Positions 32,262 through 42,504 of a stretch of 64,000 bases of DNA are shown one piece after another; position 1 is the first letter of the stretch; every line of letters begins with the position of its first letter. This stretch comes from Anniella stebbinsi. Its lineage: Eukaryota; Chordata; Lepidosauria; Squamata; Anniellidae. The stretch is taken from contig JARDYH010000003.1 in assembly GCA_029215795.1 (NCBI GenBank), positions 64,736,109-64,800,108 of the forward strand. Direction: 5' to 3'. The translations under genes were made by a program, and so were the position numbers. The notes under the pieces are model-generated. The model saw only the letters and a program-made list of their open reading frames with translations, was not told where the DNA came from and searched no databases.

Positions 32262-32592
32262 CTATGAGTATCATCACATTGGGGGGAAATCACATTTCCT
32301 TACCGTCACTTCTCCACACTTCCTCATTCTTCCCGGAGGGGAAAGAGGAGGTAAACAAAGACCACATGGCCCATTCAGAGGCTGTTTTTATTGCACCACT
32401 TTTCCTGCATACAGCAGGAGATCGTGGCACATTCCATTAAAAAAAAAAAGAAGTCAGATTAAAAGGGGTCTATTTTACTATGGAAAAACGAACAGAAGGA
32501 GCAGGAGGTGCACGGGAGGCAGACAAAGTAGTCTAAGGGATGTGCGCTTATATGTAAGTGAGCAGTAGCGAGCGTGCGATAAAATGCTGATG
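32262..32592. mobile_element. MITE of the ATCAGACAAG family
   Basis: Begins GAGTATCATCACATTGGGGG, ends ATGCTGATGAACCTC. The interior matches 17870-18216 and 55311-55673 (CACATTTCCTTACC; CATGGCCCATTCAGAGGC; GCATACAGCAGGAG). Confidence 0.8.
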
Positions 32593-32671
32593 AACCTCTA
32601 TATCTGACATGAGGATATAGTGTATGACAGCAATTACCTGTAGGTGCTCCACAAATATGGAATTTGCTGTA

Positions 32672-32765
32672 CCTATAGTGCAATCCCAGGCATGCCTATG
32701 CAGAATTAAATCCTATTGAATTCAATAGGGCCTACTCCTAGGTAAGTTGTTTAGGACTGAAGCCT
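32672..32765. mobile_element. Short palindromic MITE ('GAATTCAATAGGGC' type)
   Basis: GTGCAATCCCAGGCATGCC, TCCTATTGAATTCAATAGG (central palindrome), CTACTCCTAGGTAAG. A very common reptile short repeat; fragments at 20880-20930, 37740-37850, 45850-45905, 49930-49985, 52935-52990 and 56855-56927. Confidence 0.75.
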
Positions 32766-32884
32766 GAAGCACCTGCCTGAACATGATTGGCATTTGGATG
32801 TCATATGTTACTATGAGCAGTGACAAAAGTACATGTTCTGACAGAACTATCAGTACAGATACTTCATACGTTATACTCCTCTAT

Positions 32885-33005
32885 AGAGCTGCACTTGAAT
32901 TACAGGCGGGGGTCAAGGCATTTTGTTGCATTGGGTGGAACAGCAAAAGTCAAGGTGCTTGGTACCCAAGGCAAGGCTGGCCAATAAATTTTGGCACCTG
33001 AGACA
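32885..33005. repeat. Decayed MITE fragment ('GGCTGGCC' type)
   Basis: GGCATTTTGTTGCATTGGG..AAGGCAAGGCTGGCC; a better fragment of what seems the same family is at 38145-38216 (GCAAAATGTCTTGGGCTGGC). Confidence 0.4.
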
Positions 33006-33009
33006 CAAG

Positions 33010-33360
33010 TGTCTTCCTTTGAGAGTAAAAATGTAATACCAAATTAAATTATTAACAATTAGCTGCCCTTTCATGATATCCCAAACCAGCTGCCAAGGTG
33101 GGCTCAGAAGCCCCCTTGCCTTTTGTGACAGAGCCTTTAATCATTAAAGTCAGCTGTAATTACTGGTTTTAAAAGGCATGATTTAGCTAAATTTGGGGTG
33201 CTCAGGCATTTTGCTTTTTATTAAGCCTCCCCACCATGCTGATTCCCACCCCCCTCATAATTTGAGCACTGTTCTATAGGCCACTAAAATCACTACACTA
33301 CAATGCTCAGTGCAGGAGTTGTACTATTTGATCTATATATCAAATGTCTCTTGTTGCTTA
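33010..33360. other. Unique DNA
   Basis: Nothing recognised. Confidence 0.5.
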
Positions 33361-33367
33361 GCCCATA

Positions 33368-33512
33368 TTGCAAGGATAGGCAATGCAGTGCTTTGCAGAT
33401 GTTTTGTACTACAGTTCCCATAATCCCTTACTATCAGCCATGCCGGCTGGGGGCTACTGAGAGTTGTAGTCCAAAACATCTGAAGGGTACTAGGTTGCCT
33501 ATCTCTACTCTA
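33368..33512. mobile_element. MITE, 'CTCCAGATG' foldback family, fullest copy
   Basis: GATAGGCAATGCAGTGC, AGATGTTTTGTACTACAG, TTCCCATAATCCC at left; GAGAGTTGTAGTCCAAAACATC and GGTTGCCTATCTC at right: reverse-complementary arms. Confidence 0.8.
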
Positions 33513-33581
33513 CCCAATCAAGGCTGATCATATTATAAATGTGTTTCCAGTGTTACACACAGAATGGAAATGGTATTAACT

Positions 33582-33902
33582 TAGGTCTTTATCACACATA
33601 CCATCCCCCCCCCCATTGCTTCTGCGGGTTCCCCCTCCATTTCCTATGCGAATCTAGCATTTTGAATCATACCTGGTCAGTTTTGCTCAGATACCTCAGC
33701 TCAGCCTGTTGAACTTGCCTGAACTTGCCTGAAACGGACTTTGCCCATTCTGGCAGGGTTAAATCAAAACAGAAACTAAAAACGGAACACTCAGGGCCAG
33801 AGAGCAGCAGCAGGGAAATGATGTCATGTGAACCCAGCGCTAAAGAAGTGGAGCAAAGTCGAGGTGGGTGTGCTTAAAACCGCCTGTGTGATAATAACCC
33901 TA
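33582..33902. mobile_element. MITE with TAGGTCTTTATCACAC ends (about 320 bp)
   Basis: Left TAGGTCTTTATCACACATAC and reverse-complement right TAGGGTTATTATCACACAGG are inverted repeats. Subterminal GGTTCCCCCTCCATTTCC and the ATGATGTCATGTGAAC motif near the right end are shared with the 837-bp family (58906-59742), so the two are relatives. Partial copy at 16786-17010. Confidence 0.8.
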
Positions 33903-34038
33903 ATTTGTAGGATTGTTGCAAGGATGAGTCACATAAAGCACTTTGCACACCCAAAACACTATGGCTTGAGGCTAACTCAAGGAACTTCACAGAAGAAAAA
34001 TTCCCAGTTCCCTCTTCCCCTAGCAAACCCCCATGATC

Positions 34039-34358
34039 TAGGCTGACCATATGAAAAGGAGGACAGGGCTCCTGTAACTTTAACAGTTGTAGAGAAAAGG
34101 GAATATCAGCCAGTGTCATTTGTATGCAATTAGTTCCTGGTGAACTCCCCTCTTCATCACACCAGTTAAAGTTGCAGGCACTATACTAGAGTGACCAGAT
34201 ACAAAAGAAGGCAGGGCCCCTGCAACTTTAACAGGTGTGATGAAGAGGGAATTTCACCAGGAACTAATTGCATACAAATGACACTAGCTGAAATTCCCTT
34301 TTCTCTACAACTGTTAAAGTTACAGGAGCCCTGTCCTCCTTTTCATGTGGTCACCCTA
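34039..34358. mobile_element. Palindromic hAT-like MITE, copy 3 (320 bp)
   Basis: Perfect 8-bp duplication CCATGATC (34031-34038 and 34359-34366). TAGGCTGACCATATGAAAAG at left, complement at right. Same length as copy 2. Confidence 0.93.
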
Positions 34359-34369
34359 CCATGATCCAT

Positions 34370-35129
34370 CCCACCTTCTTTGAGGAGGGGGAGGGGTGTC
34401 CCAACCTTTCAGAAAGGCTTTTCAGGGCATGCAAGTACTGTAGCTGGGAACAAGGAATGGGAAACTTTCCCTTATGGAGTTCATTAGATTAACATTTTAG
34501 CATCCAAGCCTATAGAACATATAATCAGTGATACCTAGCAATCCCATTAGGCTGTGATCAAGCATTTTGGCATGATTTATCAAGCTCCATTTGCCAACAG
34601 TTACATCAATTATTTCATTATTTTAGCATATTTTTAGACTTTTGTAACCCACGAATACTCAGCCCTCAAGGCCTCCTGAAGCAGTTTATAGTTCAGATCT
34701 AAATAAAATCCAAATGAGGGAATAAGACGTTCTTGATATTATTTCAGTTTTAATTATATGGGCCAGAAGGAACTCTGTGGATGAGGGAGAAGGCCGTAAT
34801 GACACTTTTGCCAAACATTCCTTCATATTCCAGTGGGCAATCCAAGTTTGCAAAGATGACTGATTGGCAATGAAAGATGAAGATATAGTCTGAGCTACAG
34901 GTAATATGATCCTGATATTTGGACCGAACAGCCCAATTAAAAAGACCAATGGCTGCCACAGTACGAGGCAGTAACAGCTGGTGTGCAACTGTCTTCATTG
35001 CTTGTCTAAGATCAATGTATCTCTCACCTGCCAAGTAAGATTTTAAACTGTGAATGGTCACAGCTAATAGATACTTGCTGTCCTTTCTGAAAGAGCAGAT
35101 GTTTTTAAACAGTTATCCAGTATTCTTGC
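34370..35129. other. Unique DNA; no gene supported
   Basis: Minus-strand overlapping open frames at 34686-35061 show no recognisable family. Confidence 0.5.
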
Positions 35130-35391
35130 TTCCTAAGTAGGGATGTGCACTGGATCGGACCCGATCCACGATCCGAGTCCGGTCCAGTGGGAAATCGGAT
35201 AAATTATCCGATTTCCGATCCCGCAGCTGGATCGGCCGATCCAATCCGAACCGGTCCGAAAAAGCTCCGAACCGGTTCGGCGGATCGGCGGATCGGCGGG
35301 CGCCCACTGGCGCCCACCGCCGCTTCCATTGGCGGGCGCCAGCGGGCGCCCGCCGATGAAAGTGGACAGCGGGGGGGGGAGGAGGGGGGCA

Positions 35392-36850
35392 CTTACCTTC
35401 TCGGCCCGGTGGCTCCCGTCCGGCGCCGGCGCCTACTACTACTAGCAGGCTCCGCGGCCTGCTCTAGGGTGGCGCGCCGGGTGATGTCATCACCCGGCGC
35501 GCTACTCTAGAGCAGGCCGCGGAGCCTGCTGGTAGTAGTAGGCGCCGGCGCCGGACGGGAGCCACCGGGCCGGGAAGGTAAGGAGGGGGTGCGTGGAGGG
35601 GAGGAGGGGGCGCGCGGAGGGGGGAGGGGGGAGGGGGGCCCTTACCTTTCCGGCCCGGCGGCTCCCGTCCGGCGCCGGCGCCTACTATTCCCAGCAGGCT
35701 CCGCGGCCTGCTCTAGGGTGGCGCGCCGGGTGATGTCATCACCCGGCGCGCTACTCTAGAGCAGGCCGCGGAGCCTGCTGGTAGTAGTAGGCGCCGGCGC
35801 CGGACGGGAGCCACCGGGCCGGGAAGGTAAGGAGGGGGTGCGTGGAGGGGAGGAGGGGGCGCGCGGAGGGGGGAGGGGGGCCCTTACCTTTCCGGCCCGG
35901 CGGCTCCCGTCCGGCGCCGGCGCCTACTATTCCCAGCAGGCTCCGCGGCCTGCTCTAGGGTGGCGCGCCGGGTGATGTCATCACCCGGCGCGCTACTCTA
36001 GAGCAGGCCGCGGAGCCTGCTGGTAGTAGGCGCCGGCGCCGGACGGGAGCCGCCGGGCCGGAAAGGTAAGGAGGGGGTGCGTGGAGGGGAGGAGGGGGCA
36101 CGCGGAGGGGGGAGGGGGGAGGAGGGGGCGCGCGGAGGGGGGAGGGGGGCCCTTACCTTTCCGGCCCGGCGGCTCCCGTCCGGCGCCGGCGCCTACTATT
36201 CCCAGCAGGCTCCGCGGCCTGCTCTAGGATGGCGCGCCGGGTGATGTCATCACCCGGCGCGCTACTCTAGAGCAGGCCGCGGAGCCTGCTGGAAGTAGTA
36301 GGCGCCGGCGCCGGACGGGAGCCGCCGGGCCGGAAAGGTAAGGAGGGGGTGCGTGGAGGGGAGGAGGGGGCGCGCGGAGGGGGGAGGGGGGCCCTTACCT
36401 TTCCGGCCCGGCGGCTCCCGTCCGGCGCCGGCGCCTACTATTCCCAGCAGGCTCCGCGGCCTGCTCTAGGATGGCGCGCCGGGTGATGTCATCACCCGGC
36501 GCGCTACTCTAGAGCAGGCCGCGGAGCCTGCTGGAAGTAGTAGGCGCCGGCGCCGGACGGGAGCCGCCGGGCCGGAAAGGTAAGGAGGGGGTGCGTGGAG
36601 GGGAGGAGGGGGCGCGCGGAGGGGGGAGGGGGGAGGAGGGGGCGCGCGGAGGGGGGAGGGGGGAGGGGGGCCCTTACCTGCCCGGCCCGGCGGCTCCCGT
36701 CCGGCGCCGGCGCCTACTACTACCAGCAGGCTCCGCGGCCTGCTCCAGGGTGGCGCGCCGGGTGATGTCATCACCCGGCGCGCTACTCGAGAGTAGGCCG
36801 CGGAGCCCGCTGGTAGTAGCCGCCGGCGCCGGACGTGCCGAGAAGGTAAG
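35392..36850. repeat. Tandem array of six large palindromes
   Basis: Units 35392-35583, 35640-35832, 35882-36071, 36151-36343, 36393-36585 and 36672-36850, separated by G-rich spacers of variable length (about 49-86 bp). Centres read GTGATGTCATCAC throughout. The unit next to the 30-bp palindrome side (36672-36850) shares private variants with the corresponding unit of copy 1 (26075-26253), such as CTCGAGAGTAGGCC, while internal units are homogenised within each copy. Confidence 0.92.
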
Positions 36851-37057
36851 TGGCGGGGAAGGGGGCTTACCCCCCCCCGGAGCCGTCCGCTTCTATCCGC
36901 TGGCGCCCGCGGGCGCCAGCGGATGGAAGCAGGCGGCCCCAGGGGGGGTAGGGAGCGCGGGGGAGGGGGTTTACCTGCCGGGGCCGTCCACAGCGGACGG
37001 CCCCGGGGGGGGGAGGGAGTTAGGCCCCCCCTCACCCACCCGCCGCCATTTTTTCCT

Positions 37058-37087
37058 CATAGACTTGCATTGCAATGCAAGTCTATG
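37058..37087. repeat. 30-bp perfect palindrome, copy 2
   Basis: Same sequence as 25833-25862, with the flanking GCCGCCATTTTTTCC / GGAAAAAAATGGCGGC extension. Confidence 0.95.
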
Positions 37088-37259
37088 GGGAAAAAAATGG
37101 CGGCCGATCCAAAAATTTCCGATTTTTGGATCGGGATCGGACTCGATCCGGTCCGGGGGGCCTCCGATTTTGTCCGAACCGGTCCGGGACAAAATTGGAG
37201 GTCCCGATCCGGGTCCCGATCCGATCCGGGGGGTCCGTGCACACCCCTATTCCTAAGAT

Positions 37260-37945
37260 CAAGGGTGGGTCTCCCTTGTGATTCATGCTGTTTTAAAACA
37301 AACCCACAGACCGTTAACATTGCTTTCAATATAATTTCTTCAGGCTGTTGGAGACTTCAGCGTGATGCCGGCCCATTACTCTGATCATCTGAATTAGCAA
37401 CAATTTTCTCTTGAACAGGGATTGAATAGTGATATCAGAACCCCACTGTGCCAAACTGGAAAGTGTGGAGCTGAACAGTATTCTGGGGGCAGGTGAAGAG
37501 CACACATTTCTTATCTACTAACTAACTTTTTCTCTGCTATATCCATTCAGGCAAAGCGCAAACTCATATGAAGAAGGCATGAAGAAACAGACACCTTTGC
37601 ATATCTGAAACCTACCATGGTCTGGATCTGTTCTCTCTGCATATCTGGGAATAAGGCTATTACTCTATGGTTATTTCATGAAAGAACAGTACTTAGGTCT
37701 GGAGCTGTGAAGAGCCCCAGGTAGGGAACAGAAGATACATAGGGTTGTATCCAGATTTAGTTATGTTTAGAGGAGACCCATTCAAGTGAATGGGGCTTCA
37801 CTTAGTCATGACTAACTTGACCCATTGAAAGCAACCTACCCTAAGCATGGCAAACTCTGGGCAAAGGCTTTACTTGTGGTAAATATCTGTTTTAGTTTAC
37901 TTCCAGATAGTTATGGGAAAGCAGTGTCGCTACATTGGTGCTAAA
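37260..37945. other. Unique DNA with a short palindromic repeat fragment
   Basis: 37740-37850 (TTGTATCCAGATTTAGTTATG, CATTCAAGTGAATGGGGC) is a fragment of the short palindromic MITE family. The rest is unrecognised. Confidence 0.5.
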
Positions 37946-37949
37946 AGGC

Positions 37950-38012
37950 TCTAGGCAGGATCTATACTACTGCTTTAAAACGGTTTATAACAGTTTTGAC
38001 AACTGTTGGGGC
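37950..38012. mobile_element. MITE fragment, 'ATCTACAC' family
   Basis: GGCAGGATCTATACTACTGC, AACGGTTTATAACAG and CAACTGTTGGGGCC match 7940-8093 and 45374-45480; right half absent. Confidence 0.65.
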
Positions 38013-38144
38013 CTCCTTTTGGTTTTTCCCCTCTGTGAGAAGACAGAGCTGTGTATTCCAGGCATCCTGCCCTGCACCCCTAAGCTATCTTGCTGCCTCA
38101 TGTGAGGTGGAGGATGCTGTTCCATCACAAATGTCCAGTTGGCT

Positions 38145-38216
38145 TCTGGAGATGGAATGGAGTGGTGCCATCTTGTCCTTTGCCTTAGGCAGCAAAATGT
38201 CTTGGGCTGGCCCTGT
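38145..38216. repeat. MITE end fragment (GGCTGGCCCTG)
   Basis: CCTTAGGCAGCAAAATGTCT then TGGGCTGGCCCTG, a typical end of a common reptile hAT-type MITE; the other end is not seen. Confidence 0.45.
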
Positions 38217-38219
38217 TAT

Positions 38220-39950
38220 GGAAAGTTCCTGTTGTATATATTTTCATTATGAGTATCATTACAGCCAATCAAGACTATTATGCTAATGTATCAGTACAGC
38301 CTTTTTAATTATTTATTTATCTATTATTATTATTACTATTTCTTGCTCCAGATAATTAATCTTATTTGTCTTCAGATAAATTATGTTAGTTGAACCAGAA
38401 TTAATAAACATATTATTCAGTAAAGTGTGTTTAGTGCTCATTCATGAGTTTTATCTATTGCTTGCTTAAAGTGAAAACGTATGTTTAAGAAATTGTTTTG
38501 GCTAAACCAAATTATCGGTTGTCCCAACCATTCAAATGTCCTGGCAATTCTCCTCAGTGATGACAGGACTATGTTTAGTGAAAGAGTACCACCAGCTGTC
38601 TTGCTAACGGAACCCTGGCATTCTCTTTAATTGAAAGATGCAGTATGTGTGAAATGATACCATCTCCACTCATTCAGGCTAATGTTAGTGTGACCCATTT
38701 GTTAGCTGAGAGAGGTTTGGTCTACTGGCTGACCAATGTCCTAAAAAATCCATGTGGTTTAAAAACAAAATTGTGTGTGAAAGTTCAAGGGAATCTGTTC
38801 CTATCTTTTTGAGCTGCAAAATAGAATGTTTTATTTCATGATCTGGAAATTTTGTCTTCTGAGATTTACTGGTAAGGGAGAAAATGGAGAAATAAATTAG
38901 AGATGGATATATAAATTATGGAATTCAGTTTGTCCCTTGGCCACTCTGAGTTTTATCCAAATCCTCCCTAGATTTTCTTTTCGCTTTCCTCTGAACCTTG
39001 GAGGGCCTAAATATTTGTTCTTTTCTATTAAAATAAATAAAAGAGTTCTTAACATTGTCAGCAAACTGGCTTTCAGCACAATTGTGTTAATGTGCTGAAA
39101 GCAAGTTTGTTATGGAGCAAATGTGACTCTGTATGTTTCTATGCCTGCTGTAACATTAGAGCTAAATATTGTTGTGTTGCTAAGTTACAACCCCATATAG
39201 CTGAGTATCCCTGAAGTATAGTGATATATCCAGACGTTCGAATAAAAGGAAATGTTTGGAGTGTTCTCTGGGACTTGATGCCATGACATCCTAGGACTAG
39301 GAAAAAAACAGGTATGCAGCAAACTAAAAGGCAAAAATAATCCTTAACAGAATTCTCCATTACCAAAAAACAGTTAAGGAGAAAATATGTATAAATCTGC
39401 ACAAGATTCTTTAATACACAATTTGGCAATAATGTATATAATAATACAAATTATAAAAGACCATAGCTAAAAATATCTAAAAGCTATAACAAATTTGCCC
39501 AAATGCATTTAAGCATGTCATCCTCATCAGTGGCCTTAAAAAAATCTTTTAAAAATGCAGTCACATGCAAAGTCTAAATCAATAATGTGATTTAAAAAAG
39601 CAACCCAGCGTCAGGGCCGTTTTGTGTTTCCACCTTTTAAAGAGAGGAAACAATATACACATCTATGTATGTATTTTTATTTTATATTAATATTTCTATA
39701 CTGCCTTTTTGCCAAAAGTCAATAAGGTATATGAATTAATTTAAATGTCTGCATTTTCTTCAGAGGGCCCCTGGTTATTTGTTTCTCAGGGGAGGCCTAT
39801 AAAATAAGAGTCATCCCCACTGTACCTAGACAAATGCCACCACCTGGTCAGGTACAAACAATTCCCTTCTGTTTATATTTTTCCCCCTCTCAGACTCAGT
39901 GTGGTAAGAAAACAAAATGATGAATACGCTACCTTCTTCCTTCAAGCAAG
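38220..39950. other. Unique AT-rich block
   Basis: About 1.7 kb without a recognised repeat or gene. ORF 39139-39429 (minus) is hydrophobic but has no family. Confidence 0.5.
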
Positions 39951-39954
39951 GAAA

Positions 39955-40400
39955 CTTCTGTATATATTATTTATTTATTTGAAATATTTATATAGCACTC
40001 CTCATTCAAGAATTTCGGAATGGTGGACAAAGAGTAAAAACAGAATAAAAACAGAATAAAACCACATTAAAAGTATATTTTTAAAAGAAACAACGCGCAA
40101 ATAAAACAGCAGCTGTTCATTAAGGGAAAGCTTCCTCGAACAACGATGTTTTCAGGAGACACCAGAAGCAATACAAAGTTGGCACCTGCCTGACCTCCAG
40201 AGGCAGGGAATTCCATAGGATGCGGGCCACCACACTGAAGCTCTACTTTTGGTGGACTCCAATCGGACAATAGGTCTATGTGGAACCAGCTGGCACATGC
40301 CCTCAGATGACCTCATTGACCTGGCAGGTTGATAGGGGAGAAGGTGCAAAATATTGCATGACTGGCAGAGGCTCTAGGCTACCACCACTAAATCAAATTG
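39955..40400 (-). pseudogene. LINE 3' end (L2-like), antisense
   Basis: On the minus strand a frame gives WNSLPLEVRQVPTL (about 40180-40221) and LLKTSLFEEAF, the usual end of an L2-type reverse transcriptase, followed by a tail with TAAATAAATAATA at 39960-39980. A relative of the upstream part is at 62340-63090. Confidence 0.6.
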
Positions 40401-40589
40401 AGGCATGTGTGCGTTGCCTTGTCTGAAAAGTACAGTTAGCACAGTGTCATTTGCTCCTGCACACTATTCTTTGAAGATCCTAGATCATATGCAAACATGT
40501 TGTGAGGAAACGTCAAGCTAAAGCAGAAGTAGTTCTTCTGGGCAACGTAACACGGGGACAGTAGTGGTGATCCCCTCAGCATAATATTA

Positions 40590-41165
40590 TCTGTTTATTG
40601 AACTTTTTAATAGACTACCTTTCATCATAAAAGTTAACATGTTGGTTTACAAGATTAAATACAATAAAGCAACAGTAAAACTTACAATAAATAGCCAGAA
40701 TTCTATAACTCCAGTATTTAAAAGCAGTGTCTGGGAAAGCCTACATGAATAGGTACATTTTTACTAACTAGGGAACGCTTGTACCATAAGTACCCCTCAG
40801 ATCTCTAAGGGGAGGTTGTTCTGCAATATGGGGGCTGCCACAGAGAAAACCCACTGTCAAGTCACCATGAGATGCATCTCTGCTAAAGACAGTACAACTA
40901 GGTGGTCCTCCTCTGGTGATCTCAGTGAATAAGGCAGTGTATACGGAAGGAGGCGCTTGCTCAGATAGCCTGGCCCCAATCTGTTCACAGCCTTGTACGC
41001 CAACCCGAAAGACTTGAGCATGGCTCAGTAAATAATCTGTCAGTGCAATTCTTTCAGCACTGGTGTAATATGTGCACAGTAGAATGTTCCACTAAGCATC
41101 CTAGCTGCTGCATCTTGCACTAATTGCAACTTCCAGACAACCCCATGGCTTCACAAATCTATTTT
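40590..41165 (-). repeat. LINE-like interspersed repeat, antisense
   Basis: The order TTTACAAGATTAAATAC, GAACGCTTGTACC, GGTTGTTCTGCAATATGG, GATAGCCTGGCCCCAATCTG, GCTGCTGCATCTTGCAC, AACTTCCAGACAACC follows a widespread reptile repeat related to 39955-40400 and 62340-63090. No intact coding block. Confidence 0.55.
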
Positions 41166-41169
41166 CTTT

Positions 41170-41615
41170 ATGAAGACATCATTGTTGGGAATATTGTAAC
41201 GGCATCTGTAAGTCACAGGACAGGGACAGTTTGGCATTTAGCTAGTTAATGCATGGGCATAGCTAGGCTTAGGAACTCTATAGCCCACAGTGGCTTCCTA
41301 TTTCCTATTTCCTCCTTCCTGCTTCTTCCTCCCACTCCCACATCTCTCTGCCTTCCTCCATTGTTCTCTTTCCTGCTGGTGTTGTAGAAATGGACTGAAC
41401 AAACTCCTTTTTCAAACCCTAAGCAGTGCCTCCATCTTTATATGCAAGAAACTATGAGTAAACCACTTTTCTTAACCAAAGAAGGTGTGGCCTCTCTTTT
41501 ATGCATTGTGTGTGATTGTAGGCTGGTGAAATGCACATTCCGTTTGCCTCCTTTTTAACTCTGCTACCATATAAACCTCACAATCATGCAGTGAATTTGC
41601 TTATCAAGTACCTTT
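41170..41615. other. Unique DNA
   Basis: Nothing recognised. Confidence 0.45.
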
Positions 41616-41621
41616 AGATGA

Positions 41622-41775
41622 CTATTTATTTATTTATTTATTTTATTCCATTTATATTCCGCCCCATAGCCGAAGCTCTCTGAGCAGTTTACAAAAATTA
41701 AAAACATTGAACATTAAAAACACCAACATACAAAATGTAAAACCATAAAGCATAAAAACAAGTTATAATTACAAT
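41622..41775 (-). repeat. LINE 3' tail fragment, same as 431-577
   Basis: TTTATTTATTTTATTCCATT, CCGCCCCATAGCCGAAGCTC, AGTTTACAAAAATTAAAAAC. Few differences from the copy at 431-577 over the aligned part. Confidence 0.75.
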
Positions 41776-41779
41776 ATCC

Positions 41780-42365
41780 TTTAAAACAACAATTCTGGGT
41801 CAAAGCACAACAACAACACAAAACCTTCATCATATACTGTTATTCTACTATAAGTTAGTTAGAAAAGAACAATCTGGGATACGTCATGCATAAATCTGCA
41901 GATGGCAATGTGGGCTTCTCACAGGATTGTGTTTCTCAACATTCTCCCATTCAAGACATGTAGATTTTGCTAAAATAGCAATCTGCCCAGCATGTTGTGA
42001 CAGAAAACTGTGGTCCATATAGTTACAATGCTGTGAAGGTAGGCTGTGGAAGGATGTCTTGGAGAAGACTTCAAAGGGTTGTTAAAGCCAACTGAGCCCA
42101 TGCTGCTCCACAGAGCAATTTGGAAACTTGCATGCAGAGATTTAGGAACTTCTCGCAGTGTTTAAACTGTGAAATATGTTTAAAACAACAGATTTTTAAC
42201 TCAGATTGATATTGCTGAATGACATCCTAGCAGGAAGAATGCCTTGGTTTTGGATCCAAAGTATATGCGTAACAGAGGGAAAAAAGTTTCTCCCCCTGTT
42301 AAAGTCAAAAGGGGGAGAGGGAATTTGAATCACAAGCTAATCAACAGCACCTTTCAGATTAAGTA
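41780..42365. other. Unique DNA
   Basis: Nothing recognised. Confidence 0.5.
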
Positions 42366-42367
42366 CA

Positions 42368-42500
42368 AGGATTATTAAGAGGAAGCTGCCTTTGATCCAT
42401 TTAACTCAGTATTGTCAACACTATGTGGCAGCAACTTTGCAGGGTTTCAGACAGGAGTCTTTTCCAGCCCTACCTGAAGATCTAGGGAGTGAAGACCACT
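42368..42500 (-). repeat. tRNA-derived SINE body, antisense
   Basis: AACTCAGTATTGTCAACACT, GGCAGCAACTTTGCAGGG, TTTCCAGCCCTACCTGAAG match the body of the SINE at 45046-45241; the tRNA-like head is degenerate (AGGGAGTGAAGACC). Confidence 0.75.
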
Positions 42501-42504
42501 CACC

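Larger units (their letters stand above)
35138..37249 (-). mobile_element. GC-rich palindromic hAT-type element, copy 2 (2112 bp, 6 units)
   Basis: Termini TAGGGATGTGCAC (35138-35150) and the complement of TAGGGGTGTGCAC (37237-37249); perfect 8-bp duplication TTCCTAAG (35130-35137 and 37250-37257). It is the inverted counterpart of 25671-27453: the end with the 30-bp palindrome lies at right here (37058-37087). Six palindromic units (35392-36850) against five in copy 1. Subterminal GGATCGG/CCGATCC motifs are present. No transposase. Arginine- and proline-rich open frames (36466-37035 minus, 36591-37256 plus) are by-products. Confidence 0.93.

Noticed and set aside
33890..33975. MIR-like SINE fragment (GGATTGTTGCAAGGATGAGT, AAAGCACTTTGCACAC)
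   Set aside because: Suggestive but short, and it overlaps the end of a MITE; not safe to annotate.
34686..35061. Two overlapping minus-strand frames of about 100 codons
   Set aside because: No conserved motif or recognised family; composition is compatible with chance.
36466..37256. Long open frames of 189 and 221 codons in the GC-rich element (and similar at 25670-26286)
   Set aside because: They run through palindromic units on both strands, give repeated Arg/Pro/Ala-rich peptides from each unit, and have no domain. High GC removes stop codons.
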